A stretch of 64,000 nucleotides of DNA from Desulfamplus sp964425195 (GCA_964425195.1 CAYRLG010000013.1:42398-106397); one strand, 5' to 3'; counted from the first letter of the stretch, positions 37,398 through 46,673 are shown. Program-made: numbers and translations. Notes: a model not told the origin generated them from the sequence alone.

Positions 37398-37572
37398 AAT
37401 TAATTTGATTAAATAGGGGTTAGTGGTTCTTCAAGGTTTAATCTTGGTGTAAGATTTCTATTAAATTAGTAACATATTATATTAACAAGGAATTCTAATA
37501 ACTGAGAAGCAAACCTTGAAGGAACATTAATGGGTTAGTTTTTTATCAACCTAAAACAAGGGTGTGAATATT

Positions 37573-38067
37573 ATGATAGAAAATGTATATGTCCATGCAA
37601 AGGTTGAAAAGGAGATTCAAAGGCTGCAAAATCAGGAAAATACACCAGCTTTTGCAGCCAAAAAGGCAGACCAAATTATCCGTTCCCTTGCAAACGGAAT
37701 AAAACCATCACTTGCTGGAAAACTTACCAAAAGCGGTGATGCTCGAATGAAAAAATGTTTAAAATATGACCTTGGTAAAGGATACAGGCTGATTTGTGTT
37801 AAAGAGCGAAAAACAATGTATGTGCTTTATACAGGAAGTCATGACAGTTGCGACACATGGCTTGATAAGCACAGAAATTTTAAAATAGATGCTTTTATGG
37901 AGTATCTGAAATGTTGGGACAGCGACTGTTATTTTAATTGTGGTGGCTCTGATTTGAATAATTCAGAAATTTGCGATGTAATGGACGAGTCAGATTATGA
38001 CGATATTTTAATGTCAAAAATCACGCAAAAAGATCTAAGGTCGATATTTCAGGGTTTTATTAACTAA
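37573..38067 (+). CDS. RelE/ParE-like protein with extra C-terminal domain
   Basis: A 164-residue protein from the ATG at 37573 (a GTG at 37564 is possible). The first 110 residues look like the RelE/ParE toxin fold: a helical start, then LKYDLGKGYRLICVKERKTMYVLYTGSHDSCDTWL. The remaining 50 residues, acidic and Cys/Asp-rich, have no match I know. No antitoxin gene is adjacent: the upstream 170 bases hold no frame of suitable kind. It may be an orphan toxin or a nontoxic relative. Confidence 0.6.
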   Translation: MIENVYVHAKVEKEIQRLQNQENTPAFAAKKADQIIRSLANGIKPSLAGKLTKSGDARMKKCLKYDLGKGYRLICVKERKTMYVLYTGSHDSCDTWLDKHRNFKIDAFMEYLKCWDSDCYFNCGGSDLNNSEICDVMDESDYDDILMSKITQKDLRSIFQGFIN

Positions 38068-38131
38068 ATTCACTTTTTTTATGGCAGTCCAATCTGCCAC
38101 ATTTTTTTCTCTTCAAAAAAGGCTTCTCTCA

Positions 38132-39574
38132 ATGAAAATTCTCCACATAATAAGTCAAGCTCCTGATTTTACAGGTAGTGGCAAATATATTCAGGCGATT
38201 TTAAAGTGTTCTACGCAAAATGGTCATGACAATTTCCTTATTGCAGGAGTGCAAGGAGATTTCTCTTTGAGTTCACATATAATACCTTATGAAAAGACCA
38301 TGTTTGTAAGGTTTAACGGAATTGGTCTTAAAAGCGTTGATCTAAAAAGTGTTGATCTTGATTATCCTTTGCCCGGCATGAGCGATGTGATGCCATACAA
38401 AAGTACAATTTTTTCAACTCTCACACCAGCTCAGATATCTGATTATGAGAATACATTTGCAAAGGTTATAAAAGAGGTTGCCGATAAGTTTAAGCCAGAT
38501 ATTATTCACTCGCACCATCTCTGGATAGTTTCGGCAGTTACCCGTGAACTTCTGCCTGATATACCAATGGTTACAACCTGCCATGGAACATGTTTAAGAC
38601 AATTTGCTATTTGTGAAGATATTGGCAGACGAATAAGCCCAACTATCAAGAAAATTGATAGAGTAATGGCTTTAAGCAATTACCAGAAACAGGAGATCAT
38701 TCGGATTCACAATATTGATCCAGAAAAGATTGATGTGGTTGGAGGAGGCTATGATGAGAATCTATTTTATCTTGCCCAAAAATCTTTGCCGCCTCCTGTT
38801 GAAATTTTGTATGCAGGAAAACTTAGCCATTCCAAAGGCGTGCCTTGGCTTTTAAAAGCTATGAAAAAAATTGCCAATCAAAACTATTTACGAGTTAAAG
38901 ATTCCTGTTCTTCTTCAAATAACAAAAATCTCTTCTCTTTTTTACCAACTTGGCATCTTCATCTTGCTGGTGGTGGAAGTGGCTTAGAGAAAGATGAGTG
39001 TCTTGAACTTGCCAAAGAACTTAACTCTATATCGCAATCGCATTCTTTAGATGACTCTGAGAATTCAAACAAAATAAAATCTGATAATCAATTTAGAAAT
39101 AGAGTTACAGTTCATGGTCCATTAAGCCATGAAGAGCTTGCTGCCTTGATGAAAAAGTCGCACCTTTTTATCTTGCCATCATTTTTTGAAGGGCTTCCGC
39201 TGGTATTAATGGAAGCCCTTGCTTGTGGATGCAAGGTTATTACAACATCACTCCCCGGAACTTGTGAGGTATTGGGCAGTTGCGACTCTTTTTTGTTAGA
39301 AAACAGTGAATCTGCAATATCGAAAAATAGCAATAACAATATGGTGACTTTAGTGGAGCTACCTGAACTTGAAACTGTTGATAAGCCATATAGCAGAGAT
39401 TTAGAAGAGCTTGAAATAAGGCTTTGTGAACATATCGTAAAGGTAATTAACAATTTGATTACAAATCCTGAGCCTAATCATGGCGAGATAGAGAGATTAA
39501 CTAAAAATTATACATGGAACAGTGTGTTTAAAAGGATTGAGAGTGTTTACAGCATGGAACATGAGGGGATTTAA
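38132..39574 (+). CDS. Glycosyltransferase, GT4 family
   Basis: A 480-residue GT-B fold glycosyltransferase. The N-terminal domain starts MKILHIISQAPDFTGSGKY; the C-terminal donor-binding domain has ILYAGKLSHSKGVPWLL and the motif FILPSFFEGLPLVLMEALACG. It transfers a sugar from a nucleotide donor to an unknown acceptor, presumably in cell-surface glycan assembly. Three polar, Ser/Asn-rich insertions (bases about 38890-38950, 39020-39100 and 39300-39400) split conserved parts and make it longer than usual. The start at 38132 is preferred over the open frame from 38081, which adds no family sequence. Confidence 0.85.
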   Translation: MKILHIISQAPDFTGSGKYIQAILKCSTQNGHDNFLIAGVQGDFSLSSHIIPYEKTMFVRFNGIGLKSVDLKSVDLDYPLPGMSDVMPYKSTIFSTLTPAQISDYENTFAKVIKEVADKFKPDIIHSHHLWIVSAVTRELLPDIPMVTTCHGTCLRQFAICEDIGRRISPTIKKIDRVMALSNYQKQEIIRIHNIDPEKIDVVGGGYDENLFYLAQKSLPPPVEILYAGKLSHSKGVPWLLKAMKKIANQNYLRVKDSCSSSNNKNLFSFLPTWHLHLAGGGSGLEKDECLELAKELNSISQSHSLDDSENSNKIKSDNQFRNRVTVHGPLSHEELAALMKKSHLFILPSFFEGLPLVLMEALACGCKVITTSLPGTCEVLGSCDSFLLENSESAISKNSNNNMVTLVELPELETVDKPYSRDLEELEIRLCEHIVKVINNLITNPEPNHGEIERLTKNYTWNSVFKRIESVYSMEHEGI

Positions 39575-39620
39575 GCGTTTTATTAATTAAACCAACGATT
39601 TAAAATAAGGAACGATAATA

Positions 39621-39812
39621 ATGAGCAATGATTATACTCAAATGTGGAAAGATTTAGGGCTAAATCTTGAAGCACACGATATGCTTTTAAATGTGCTTGG
39701 CAGTGCTTACAAAGATATTTATCTGTCTCAAAAAAATAGACCAGAAGGCATGGGCTATTTTGATTTTGTAATGAGTGAAGTTCATGGGTTAAGAATCAAA
39801 GAACTGTTTTAG
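39621..39812 (+). pseudogene. N-terminal stub of a 2-hydroxyacyl-CoA dehydratase-type protein
   Basis: A 63-codon frame behind AAGGAACG encodes MSNDYTQMWKDLGLNLEAHD and ends YFDFVMSEVHGLRIKELF. As I recall, this is the N-terminus of HgdB/FldC-like 2-hydroxyacyl-CoA dehydratase and double-cubane-cluster proteins of about 400 residues, which continue after the helix shown here. A TAG stops it, and the following 230 bases do not encode the rest in any frame. It is either a deletion remnant or a small protein kept in use; the well-preserved start argues for a recent loss. Confidence 0.6.
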
Positions 39813-39882
39813 CAGCAATGGCAGAGTATTCAATTTATAAAAATCATACCGTTTCAATCTAATGTTTAAAATTTACTCATGG

Positions 39883-39910
39883 TTGACAAATATATGGTCA
39901 TGGCATAAAT
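39883..39910 (+). promoter_or_regulatory. Possible metK promoter
   Basis: TTGACA at 39883-39888 is followed after 15-16 bases by CATAAAT. The -35 is perfect, the -10 is poor. It lies 130 bases upstream of metK in a gene-free stretch (39813-40040) where no known SAM riboswitch was recognised. Confidence 0.35.
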
Positions 39911-40040
39911 TCTTTCTTCTTAAATATTGTTAAGCTATCACCAACCATGCAGCCTTAAGATAATAACAGCTTAAGATAAATAGACTTAGCTAAAATTGTT
40001 CAAATAATTACCACACAATTTATAAGGAGAATATAATATA

Positions 40041-41225
40041 ATGCCAGATGTTAATAACAATCCCAAAAGATCATTTTTCACCTCTGAATCTGTAACAGAG
40101 GGACACCCAGATAAAGTTGCAGATGCGATTTCAGACAGCATACTTGATGCAATAATGGCTGAGGATAAAAAGTGTAGAGTTGCTTGTGAAACGCTGGTAA
40201 CCACAGGACTTGCAATGATTGCGGGCGAGATTAGCACAAGTTGCTATGTAGATATGCCAGCCATTGTTAGAGAGACTATAAGAGATATTGGATACCACTC
40301 ATCTGATATGGGATTTGATTGGAGAACCTGTTCAGTAATAACAAGTATTGGTCATCAATCTCCTGACATTGCACAAGGTGTTGATGAGGGTGAGGGACTT
40401 TTTAAGGAGCAGGGAGCAGGCGATCAGGGTTTGATGTTTGGTTTTGCTACTGATGAGACGCCTGAGCTTATGCCAATGCCCATAAGTTATGCCCACAAAT
40501 TGACCAAGCGGCTTGCACAGGTTAGAAAAAACGGTGCTCTTGATTTCTTGCGTCCTGATGGAAAATCTCAGGTAACTGTTGAATATTTAGATGGCAAGCC
40601 TTTACGCGTTGATACAGTGGTAGTATCTGCCCAGCACAAACCAGATATAAGCCACTACGATTTAAGCGAAGCTATTATAAAAGAGGTTATTAAAAAGGTT
40701 ATCCCTGCCGAGATGATGGATGGAGATACTAAATTTTTTATCAATCCAACTGGTAAGTTTGTTATCGGCGGTCCAATGGGAGACTGCGGATTGACCGGCA
40801 GAAAGATTATTGTAGATACCTACGGAGGGCAGGGCAGCCACGGCGGAGGCTGTTTTTCCGGCAAAGACCCCTCTAAGGTTGATAGAAGTGCGTCATACAT
40901 GGGCAGATATATTGCAAAAAATATGGTTGCTTCAGGAGTTGCACATAAATGCGAAATTCAGGTTGCTTATGCAATCGGCGTGGCTGAACCAGTATCTCTT
41001 CTTGTCGATTTTATGGGAACAGGCAAGATTTCAGAAGATAGAGCAATTGAGATAATAAGAGAGGTATTTGATTTAAGACCGGCTGGAATCATCAAAACTT
41101 TAAATCTTCTCCGCCCGATTTATAGAAAAACATCAGCTTACGGACACTTTGGACGCAAAGACCCTGATTTTACTTGGGAGCATACTGATAAAGCAGAAGA
41201 GATAAGAGTAAAAGCGGGACTTTAG
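40041..41225 (+). CDS. metK: S-adenosylmethionine synthetase
   Basis: A 394-residue enzyme making S-adenosylmethionine from methionine and ATP. Motifs GHPDKVADAISDSILD, the ATP site around GAGDQGLMFGFATDET, and the glycine-rich loop GGQGSHGGGCFSGKDPSKVD are all present. AAGGAG precedes the ATG. It is followed after 31 bases by ahcY, so the two form a methyl-cycle operon. Confidence 0.97.
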   Translation: MPDVNNNPKRSFFTSESVTEGHPDKVADAISDSILDAIMAEDKKCRVACETLVTTGLAMIAGEISTSCYVDMPAIVRETIRDIGYHSSDMGFDWRTCSVITSIGHQSPDIAQGVDEGEGLFKEQGAGDQGLMFGFATDETPELMPMPISYAHKLTKRLAQVRKNGALDFLRPDGKSQVTVEYLDGKPLRVDTVVVSAQHKPDISHYDLSEAIIKEVIKKVIPAEMMDGDTKFFINPTGKFVIGGPMGDCGLTGRKIIVDTYGGQGSHGGGCFSGKDPSKVDRSASYMGRYIAKNMVASGVAHKCEIQVAYAIGVAEPVSLLVDFMGTGKISEDRAIEIIREVFDLRPAGIIKTLNLLRPIYRKTSAYGHFGRKDPDFTWEHTDKAEEIRVKAGL

Positions 41226-41256
41226 TATTTTTTTTTAAATATAAGGATTTATTATA

Positions 41257-42702
41257 ATGTATCAGACAAATAACAGCTCATCTTTTATGCCGCTTGATCT
41301 CAACCTTAAATACAAGGTCAAAGATATATCTCTTGCGTCAGATGGTCATAAAGATATGCAGTTGTCAGAAAAAGAGATGCCGGGTCTTATGGCTCTGCGT
41401 AAAAAATATGGGCAGTCCAAGCCTTTAAAAGGGTTAAAGATTATGGGCAGCCTCCACATGACCATTCAGACTGCCATGCTGATAGATACACTTTATGAGC
41501 TTGGAGCAGATTTAAGATGGGCAACCTGCAACATCTTTTCAACTCAAGATCATGCAGCGGCAGCAGTTGCAGAAAAGGGAAGTGCAGCGGTTTTTGCTTG
41601 GAAAGGTGAAACTTTAGAGGAGTTTTGGTGGTGCACAGAGCAGGCTCTTACGTGGCCCGATGGTTCAGGTCCAGACCTTATTGTTGATGATGGAGGTGAT
41701 GCAACTCTATTTGTCCATCAAGGTGTAAGAGTTGAAAATGATCCATCTTTGCTTGAACTTGAAACTCACAGTGCAGATGAGAAATTTTTGATGGAGAGGT
41801 TAAAATACTCATACTCAGCAGACCCCCAAAAATGGACAAGGATTGCATCAAAAATAAGAGGAGTATCAGAAGAGACAACTACCGGAGTCCACCGCCTATA
41901 CCATTTAGCTTCAAAAGGCGAGCTTCTATTTCCAGCAATCAATGTGAATGACTCTGTAACCAAATCAAAATTTGACAATCTTTACGGTTGCCGTGAATCT
42001 TTAGCTGATGGAATCAAACGGGCAACTGATATTATGCTTGCAGGAAAAGTTGTCGTTGTTGCTGGATATGGTGATGTTGGAAAAGGGTGTGCATCTTCAA
42101 TGAAAGGTTATGGTGCAAGAGTTATAATCACTGAAATTGACCCTATTTGTGCTCTTCAGGCCGCAATGGAAGGCTATCAGGTTTTAACTATGGAAGATGC
42201 AGCACCGATTGGAGATATCTTTGTAACTGCAACAGGCAACTATCAGGTTATCAGAGGCGAGCATATCAAGCAGATGAAAGATGAGGCAATAATATGTAAT
42301 ATCGGTCATTTTGATAATGAGATTGAGATGCGTTTCTTTGAAAATAATCCTGCTCATAAAAAGATCAATATAAAACCGCAGGTTGACAAATGGACTCTTG
42401 AGTCTGGCAAATCTATAATTGTGCTTGCTGAAGGCAGACTTGTCAATTTAGGCTGTGCAACCGGGCACCCAAGTTTTGTTATGAGTTCAAGTTTTACAAA
42501 CCAGACACTTGCCCAGATTAAACTTGCAACTGAAAAACTTGAAAAACGAGTTTACACGCTTCCTAAAGAGCTTGATGAAGAGGTTGCAAGGCTGCATTTG
42601 GATATGCTCGGCGTAAAACTTACAAAACTGACCCAGCAGCAGGCTGACTATATCGGCGTTCCGGTAAATGGACCATTCAAGCCAGATCATTATAGATATT
42701 GA
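41257..42702 (+). CDS. ahcY: Adenosylhomocysteinase
   Basis: A 481-residue NAD-dependent hydrolase that splits S-adenosylhomocysteine to adenosine and homocysteine, removing the product of methyltransferases. It has the NAD-binding loop VVAGYGDVGKGCA, the substrate-side segment CNIFSTQDHAAAA, and ends in the conserved KPDHYRY. It lies 31 bases after metK and completes the SAM recycling pair. Length is that of the longer class with an insertion in the catalytic domain. Confidence 0.97.
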   Translation: MYQTNNSSSFMPLDLNLKYKVKDISLASDGHKDMQLSEKEMPGLMALRKKYGQSKPLKGLKIMGSLHMTIQTAMLIDTLYELGADLRWATCNIFSTQDHAAAAVAEKGSAAVFAWKGETLEEFWWCTEQALTWPDGSGPDLIVDDGGDATLFVHQGVRVENDPSLLELETHSADEKFLMERLKYSYSADPQKWTRIASKIRGVSEETTTGVHRLYHLASKGELLFPAINVNDSVTKSKFDNLYGCRESLADGIKRATDIMLAGKVVVVAGYGDVGKGCASSMKGYGARVIITEIDPICALQAAMEGYQVLTMEDAAPIGDIFVTATGNYQVIRGEHIKQMKDEAIICNIGHFDNEIEMRFFENNPAHKKINIKPQVDKWTLESGKSIIVLAEGRLVNLGCATGHPSFVMSSSFTNQTLAQIKLATEKLEKRVYTLPKELDEEVARLHLDMLGVKLTKLTQQQADYIGVPVNGPFKPDHYRY

Positions 42703-42788
42703 TTATGTTCTAATCCTACCCTACAGCTTCTTTCATAGAAGAGTTGCTATTTTTTTGCGTTAAATTTAGTAGATACCCACACATATAA

Positions 42789-42814
42789 TAGAGACGCACA
42801 GCCGTGCGTCTCTG
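42789..42814. repeat. Dispersed palindrome (GTAGAGACGCA...), copy 3
   Basis: TAGAGACGCACAGCC followed by GTGCGTCTCTG forms a near-perfect hairpin between ahcY and larB. It matches the copies at 27751, 34882 and 62426. Confidence 0.7.
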
Positions 42815-42857
42815 CACAAAAAACAATCCTTACAATACAGATACAACGGTTAAATTT

Positions 42858-43622
42858 ATGAATGAAAAAGAGCTTAGAGTTCTGCTTGAAAATGTTGCAA
42901 AAGGTTCTCTATCTGTAGAGAATGCACAGGATCATTTAAAAAATATGGCATTTGAAGATGTTGATGGTTATGCAAGTGTTGATCACCATAGAGCCATAAG
43001 AAAAGGGTTTCCAGAGGTTATATTTGGTCAAGGAAAAACACCTGAACAGATAATCGGAATTATGAGTGCTATGTCAAAATCAAGTGATGAAGTTATATTA
43101 GTAACCCGCATTGAGAGCGAAAAGGCTCTTGATGTTATAAAAGTCTTTCCTGATGCACAATTTCATGCAGATGCAAAGATGCTTATTTTAAGCCGTAAAG
43201 AGCCTGAAATAAGATCAAGCGGCAATATAGTTGTTATCTCTGCCGGCACATCTGACATTCCAGTTGCAAAAGAGGCGTATCTTACAGCAAAATCAATGGG
43301 CAACCATGTTACTACTATCTTTGATGTTGGGGTTGCTGGAATACACAGACTTTTTGCACACAGAGGAAAAATTGAGAAAGCATCTGTAATTGTTGTTGCT
43401 GCTGGCATGGAGGGTGCTCTTCCAAGCGTTGTTGCCGGCATGGTAAAAGCTCCTGTAATTGCTGTGCCGACAAGCGTTGGTTATGGTGCAGGATTTGGCG
43501 GGATTGCAGCTCTTTTAGGAATGCTCAACTCATGCAGCTCAAATGTTGCGGTAGTAAATATTGACAATGGGTTTGGTGCTGGTTACATGGCATCAACTAT
43601 TAATCAAATCGCAAATAAATAG
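42858..43622 (+). CDS. larB: LarB, nickel-pincer cofactor biosynthesis carboxylase
   Basis: A 254-residue LarB, which carboxylates nicotinic acid adenine dinucleotide in making the nickel-pincer cofactor of lactate racemase-type enzymes. It has FPEVIFGQGKTPEQI, VVISAGTSDIPVAKEA, VVAAGMEGALPSVVAG and the end NSCSSNVAVVNIDNGFGAG. The ATG at 42858 is preferred; an upstream start at 42804 would overlap the palindromic repeat. LarC and LarE are not in the window. Confidence 0.9.
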   Translation: MNEKELRVLLENVAKGSLSVENAQDHLKNMAFEDVDGYASVDHHRAIRKGFPEVIFGQGKTPEQIIGIMSAMSKSSDEVILVTRIESEKALDVIKVFPDAQFHADAKMLILSRKEPEIRSSGNIVVISAGTSDIPVAKEAYLTAKSMGNHVTTIFDVGVAGIHRLFAHRGKIEKASVIVVAAGMEGALPSVVAGMVKAPVIAVPTSVGYGAGFGGIAALLGMLNSCSSNVAVVNIDNGFGAGYMASTINQIANK

Positions 43623-43721
43623 GTTACTGCCTTATAATTATAAACCAGAAGAAACCCGACAAAATATGAGGGATTGTGATACTTATGGAAAGATAGAGCG
43701 AATTAAAGAAAACGCCGTTAA

Positions 43722-46121
43722 TCAGGCTACTTTTAACTCATACAGATGCTTCTGAAAATCTATAAAAAGAGAGCTGATATTTTTAACTTCTCCTAACACC
43801 TTTTTAGCATCTTCTAATGAATGATATTTGTTGTTTAGTAACATTGGCAGTTTCTCTTGTTCAAGCTCTTCAACTCCAGACTCAATGTACTTGCTTAAAA
43901 CAAAATCAATAAACTCTTTTTGTTGCTGGTTAAGCAGTGCAACTATAGATGGCTGTGCTGCTCTTGCCCTTGCCTCTCTGGTCATTGGTTTAGTGTCGCT
44001 GTTAAGCACATATTCCAGCACATCAAACAGATCACTTCGTTCAGCATCAATAAGTTTTTGCAATGCAGCCAGCTCATCTTTACCAAATCCAGCATCAGCT
44101 AATTTCTCAAGTAAAGTTCGTCTTGTCATTGGATTACTCCAAAGTCTCCTTAACTCATCTTCACTTTTAAAGAAATTTGGCAGCTCACCAAACAGATTAT
44201 TTAAAAACTCCTCTGGTGAGATAGGTTTACCGTCAGCACTCCAGAATGAGGTTGAGATCATATGCTCTATTTCCAACTCTTTTCCATCACGAAGTTTTAC
44301 CTTAATCTTCTTTTTCTTATCGCACACACAAGGTCTTTTGCCGCAAATCTCACAAGGCTCTTCTGACTTTTGTTCGCAGATACAAGGAGTTTGCCCGCAC
44401 TTTTCACAAGGCTCTGTCAGAGGAGGCTCTATTATCGTCTCTTCACACTCACAAACAACTTTACCGCACACATCACAAGGCAGGGCTTCACCGTCCCATT
44501 CAGGGTCTGCAAAGTGATGATAAGCATTAACAAAATCATAAATAGTAAAAAAATCTTTACCATCAAACAGCCGTGTGCCTCTTCCTACAATCTGCTTAAA
44601 CTCTATCATTGAGTTTACTGGTCGCATTAATACAATATTTCTGATGTTCCTTGCATCTACGCCAGTGGATAACTTTTGTGAAGTTGTAAGTATAGTTGGA
44701 ACGCTCTTTTCATTATCTTGAAACTCCCGTAAAAACTGCTCGCCGATTGCACCATCATTTGCTGTTACTCTGACACAGTAGTTGGGGGCTTTACTCTTTT
44801 TATACTGATTTACTAAATCACGCACTATTGCAGCATGTTCTTGAATTGCACAAAAAATAATAGCCTTCTCATTTTGGTCAGCATTATTCATAAAAATTTG
44901 AATACGAATTCTCTCTCTTGGAAGTATCTCAATAATACGGTTAAAATCCGCCTCTGTATAAACTTTACCCTGCTCTATCTCACCTTCAATTATCTGGTCA
45001 TCACTGGTGTAGATGTAATCATCAAGCGTAGTTTTAATTCTCTTAACCTTAAACGGAGTTAAAAAGCCGTCATTAATACCCTCTTTCAAAGAATATACAT
45101 AAACCGGTTCACCAAAGTATTTATAGGTGTCAACATTATCTTTGCGTTTGGGTGTGGCTGTTAATCCCAACTGAACGGCAGGGCTGAAGTACTCTAAAAT
45201 TCCTCTCCAATTGCCTTCATCATTAGCACCGCCTCGATGACACTCATCTATTATGATAAAATCAAAAAAATCTGGCTGGTATGCTCCAAAATATGGGGCA
45301 GGATTGCCTTTATCATCTTTACCGCTCATAAAGGTTTGAAATATTGTAAAAAATACGCTGCCGTTTGTCGGAACTTTTCCGTTTTTAGTTATCTCATCTG
45401 GTTTTATCCTGACTAAAGCATCATCTTGAAATGAAGAAAAAGAGTTAAATGCCTGATCTGCTAAAATATTTCTATCAGCTAAAAACAGTATTCTTGGTCG
45501 TCTGCTGCCATCTAACCTTAAATTCCATCTTGTTTGAAATAGCTTCCATGTAATCTGAAAAGCTATTGCAGTCTTGCCTGTTCCAGTTGCAAGTGTTAGT
45601 AAAATACGTTTTTTGTTATCAGCTACTGCATCTAAAGCGTTTTTAACTGCCAACTCTTGATAATAGCGGGGCTGCCAGCTTCCGCCTTTATCTTCAAACG
45701 GGATAGAGTAAAATTTATCTCTCCACTCGTTTTCTTGTGCAAAGGTTTTATTCCAAAGTTCATCAGGAGTAAGATAAGTATCTACCAAACCTTCTGAACC
45801 TGTTTTCATGCAGATGCAGTATATTTCTTTTCCATTAGTGGAATAGGTAGTATCTAAATTGAGTTTTTGGGCATAACGTTTGGCTTGTGCAACACCCTCA
45901 CCAACTTCAAGCTCATCTCTTTTAGCTTCAACTACAGCAAGTTTAAGCCCTTTATAAACAAGCACATAATCAGCAGTAAGGTTTTTAGCTCTGCCTCCTG
46001 TTTGAATCTTGCCAGCAGTGATATGATATTCACGAAGGATTTTAGAGCCCTCTACAACACCCCAGCCGCACGCCTTTAGATGCGGGTCTATAAGTTCCGC
46101 TCTTGTTTCTGATTCGTTCAT
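43722..46121 (-). CDS. hsdR: Type I restriction enzyme R subunit (EcoEI-type)
   Basis: A 799-residue motor and nuclease subunit. The N-terminal nuclease domain has LTADYVLVYKGLKLAVVEAK. The helicase core has TLATGTGKTAIAF (Walker A), IIDECHRG (DEAH-like) and IVGRGTRLF. A Cys-rich stretch of three CxxCGxxxCxC units (bases about 44318-44487) precedes the C-terminal domain, probably zinc-binding and seen in some EcoEI-like R subunits. It is separated from its hsdM and hsdS partners by a 2.4-kb toxin-antitoxin cluster. Reading frame is intact. Confidence 0.92.
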   Translation of the reverse strand: MNESETRAELIDPHLKACGWGVVEGSKILREYHITAGKIQTGGRAKNLTADYVLVYKGLKLAVVEAKRDELEVGEGVAQAKRYAQKLNLDTTYSTNGKEIYCICMKTGSEGLVDTYLTPDELWNKTFAQENEWRDKFYSIPFEDKGGSWQPRYYQELAVKNALDAVADNKKRILLTLATGTGKTAIAFQITWKLFQTRWNLRLDGSRRPRILFLADRNILADQAFNSFSSFQDDALVRIKPDEITKNGKVPTNGSVFFTIFQTFMSGKDDKGNPAPYFGAYQPDFFDFIIIDECHRGGANDEGNWRGILEYFSPAVQLGLTATPKRKDNVDTYKYFGEPVYVYSLKEGINDGFLTPFKVKRIKTTLDDYIYTSDDQIIEGEIEQGKVYTEADFNRIIEILPRERIRIQIFMNNADQNEKAIIFCAIQEHAAIVRDLVNQYKKSKAPNYCVRVTANDGAIGEQFLREFQDNEKSVPTILTTSQKLSTGVDARNIRNIVLMRPVNSMIEFKQIVGRGTRLFDGKDFFTIYDFVNAYHHFADPEWDGEALPCDVCGKVVCECEETIIEPPLTEPCEKCGQTPCICEQKSEEPCEICGKRPCVCDKKKKIKVKLRDGKELEIEHMISTSFWSADGKPISPEEFLNNLFGELPNFFKSEDELRRLWSNPMTRRTLLEKLADAGFGKDELAALQKLIDAERSDLFDVLEYVLNSDTKPMTREARARAAQPSIVALLNQQQKEFIDFVLSKYIESGVEELEQEKLPMLLNNKYHSLEDAKKVLGEVKNISSLFIDFQKHLYELKVA

Positions 46122-46159
46122 AACTTGACTCTATTTTAGGATTATTTTAGTAATTTTTA

Positions 46160-46387
46160 TTATGCAGCAACAGCTTTTTTTAAAGCATCGTTTATCAGTT
46201 GTTGAAAGTCATTTTCTCCAGCTTTTATTTTAAAAGATTCTACAATGTCAGCATCAATAGGAATAAAAACCTTTTTAACCGCAGATTTTAAGCCTCTTCT
46301 AAACACAGCTCTATCTAAATCAGATTGTGTTACTTCTGGATATTCGTCTTTATCCATAGACATTTTTGAAATAGAGTTTTTGTTCAT
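46160..46387 (-). CDS. brnA: BrnA-type antitoxin
   Basis: A 75-residue protein with an RHH-like C-terminus (KVFIPIDADIVESFKI, then FQQLINDALKKAV), the BrnA plan. It overlaps the upstream brnT by 38 bases. BrnA neutralises BrnT and represses the operon in known systems. It lies between hsdR and the other toxin-antitoxin genes. A later start at an internal Met is possible. Confidence 0.85.
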   Translation of the reverse strand: MNKNSISKMSMDKDEYPEVTQSDLDRAVFRRGLKSAVKKVFIPIDADIVESFKIKAGENDFQQLINDALKKAVAA

Positions 46388-46625
46388 TTTTAACCGCCTT
46401 TCTCATTGAGATTATTCTTATTTCTGTTTTAGTTTCTGTATGGATAATTACAACAACATCGCCTCTAAATAGCCCCATAGTAACAAAGCGTTGTTCTTCA
46501 TAATCAAATCTTATATCTTCAAAAGTAAAAGTCTCACCTTCAAAGACTTCATGAGCATCACTAAAGTTTAAACCATGTTTTTGCTGATTGGTTATATTTT
46601 TATTTTCGTCCCATTCATATTTCAT
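46350..46625 (-). CDS. brnT: BrnT-type ribonuclease toxin
   Basis: A 91-residue toxin of the RelE-like BrnT family, starting MKYEWDENKNITNQQKHGLNF and ending RIISMRKAVKNEQKLYF. BrnT cleaves RNA to stop growth under stress. The toxin-first order with overlap onto brnA is standard for this module. All conserved segments are there, so it is likely functional. Confidence 0.9.
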   Translation of the reverse strand: MKYEWDENKNITNQQKHGLNFSDAHEVFEGETFTFEDIRFDYEEQRFVTMGLFRGDVVVIIHTETKTEIRIISMRKAVKNEQKLYFKNVYG

Positions 46626-46673
46626 ATCTTAATGCTTTTCCAGTCTCTAATTCGTTCATGCTGCAACATCTCC

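Noticed and set aside
39813..40040. SAM riboswitch before metK
   Set aside because: The stretch shows AT-rich repeats such as CTTAAGATAA but none of the conserved cores of SAM-I, SAM-II or SAH riboswitches that I know.
44318..44487. Regularly spaced repeats that might suggest a CRISPR array
   Set aside because: The repetition is the Cys-rich coding repeat in hsdR; there is no conserved repeat-spacer pattern. No CRISPR array was found in the window.
43828..44517. 229-codon plus-strand frame inside hsdR
   Set aside because: It is antisense to a well-conserved R subunit, and its Ser/Cys-rich product reflects the complementary strand of the coding repeats.
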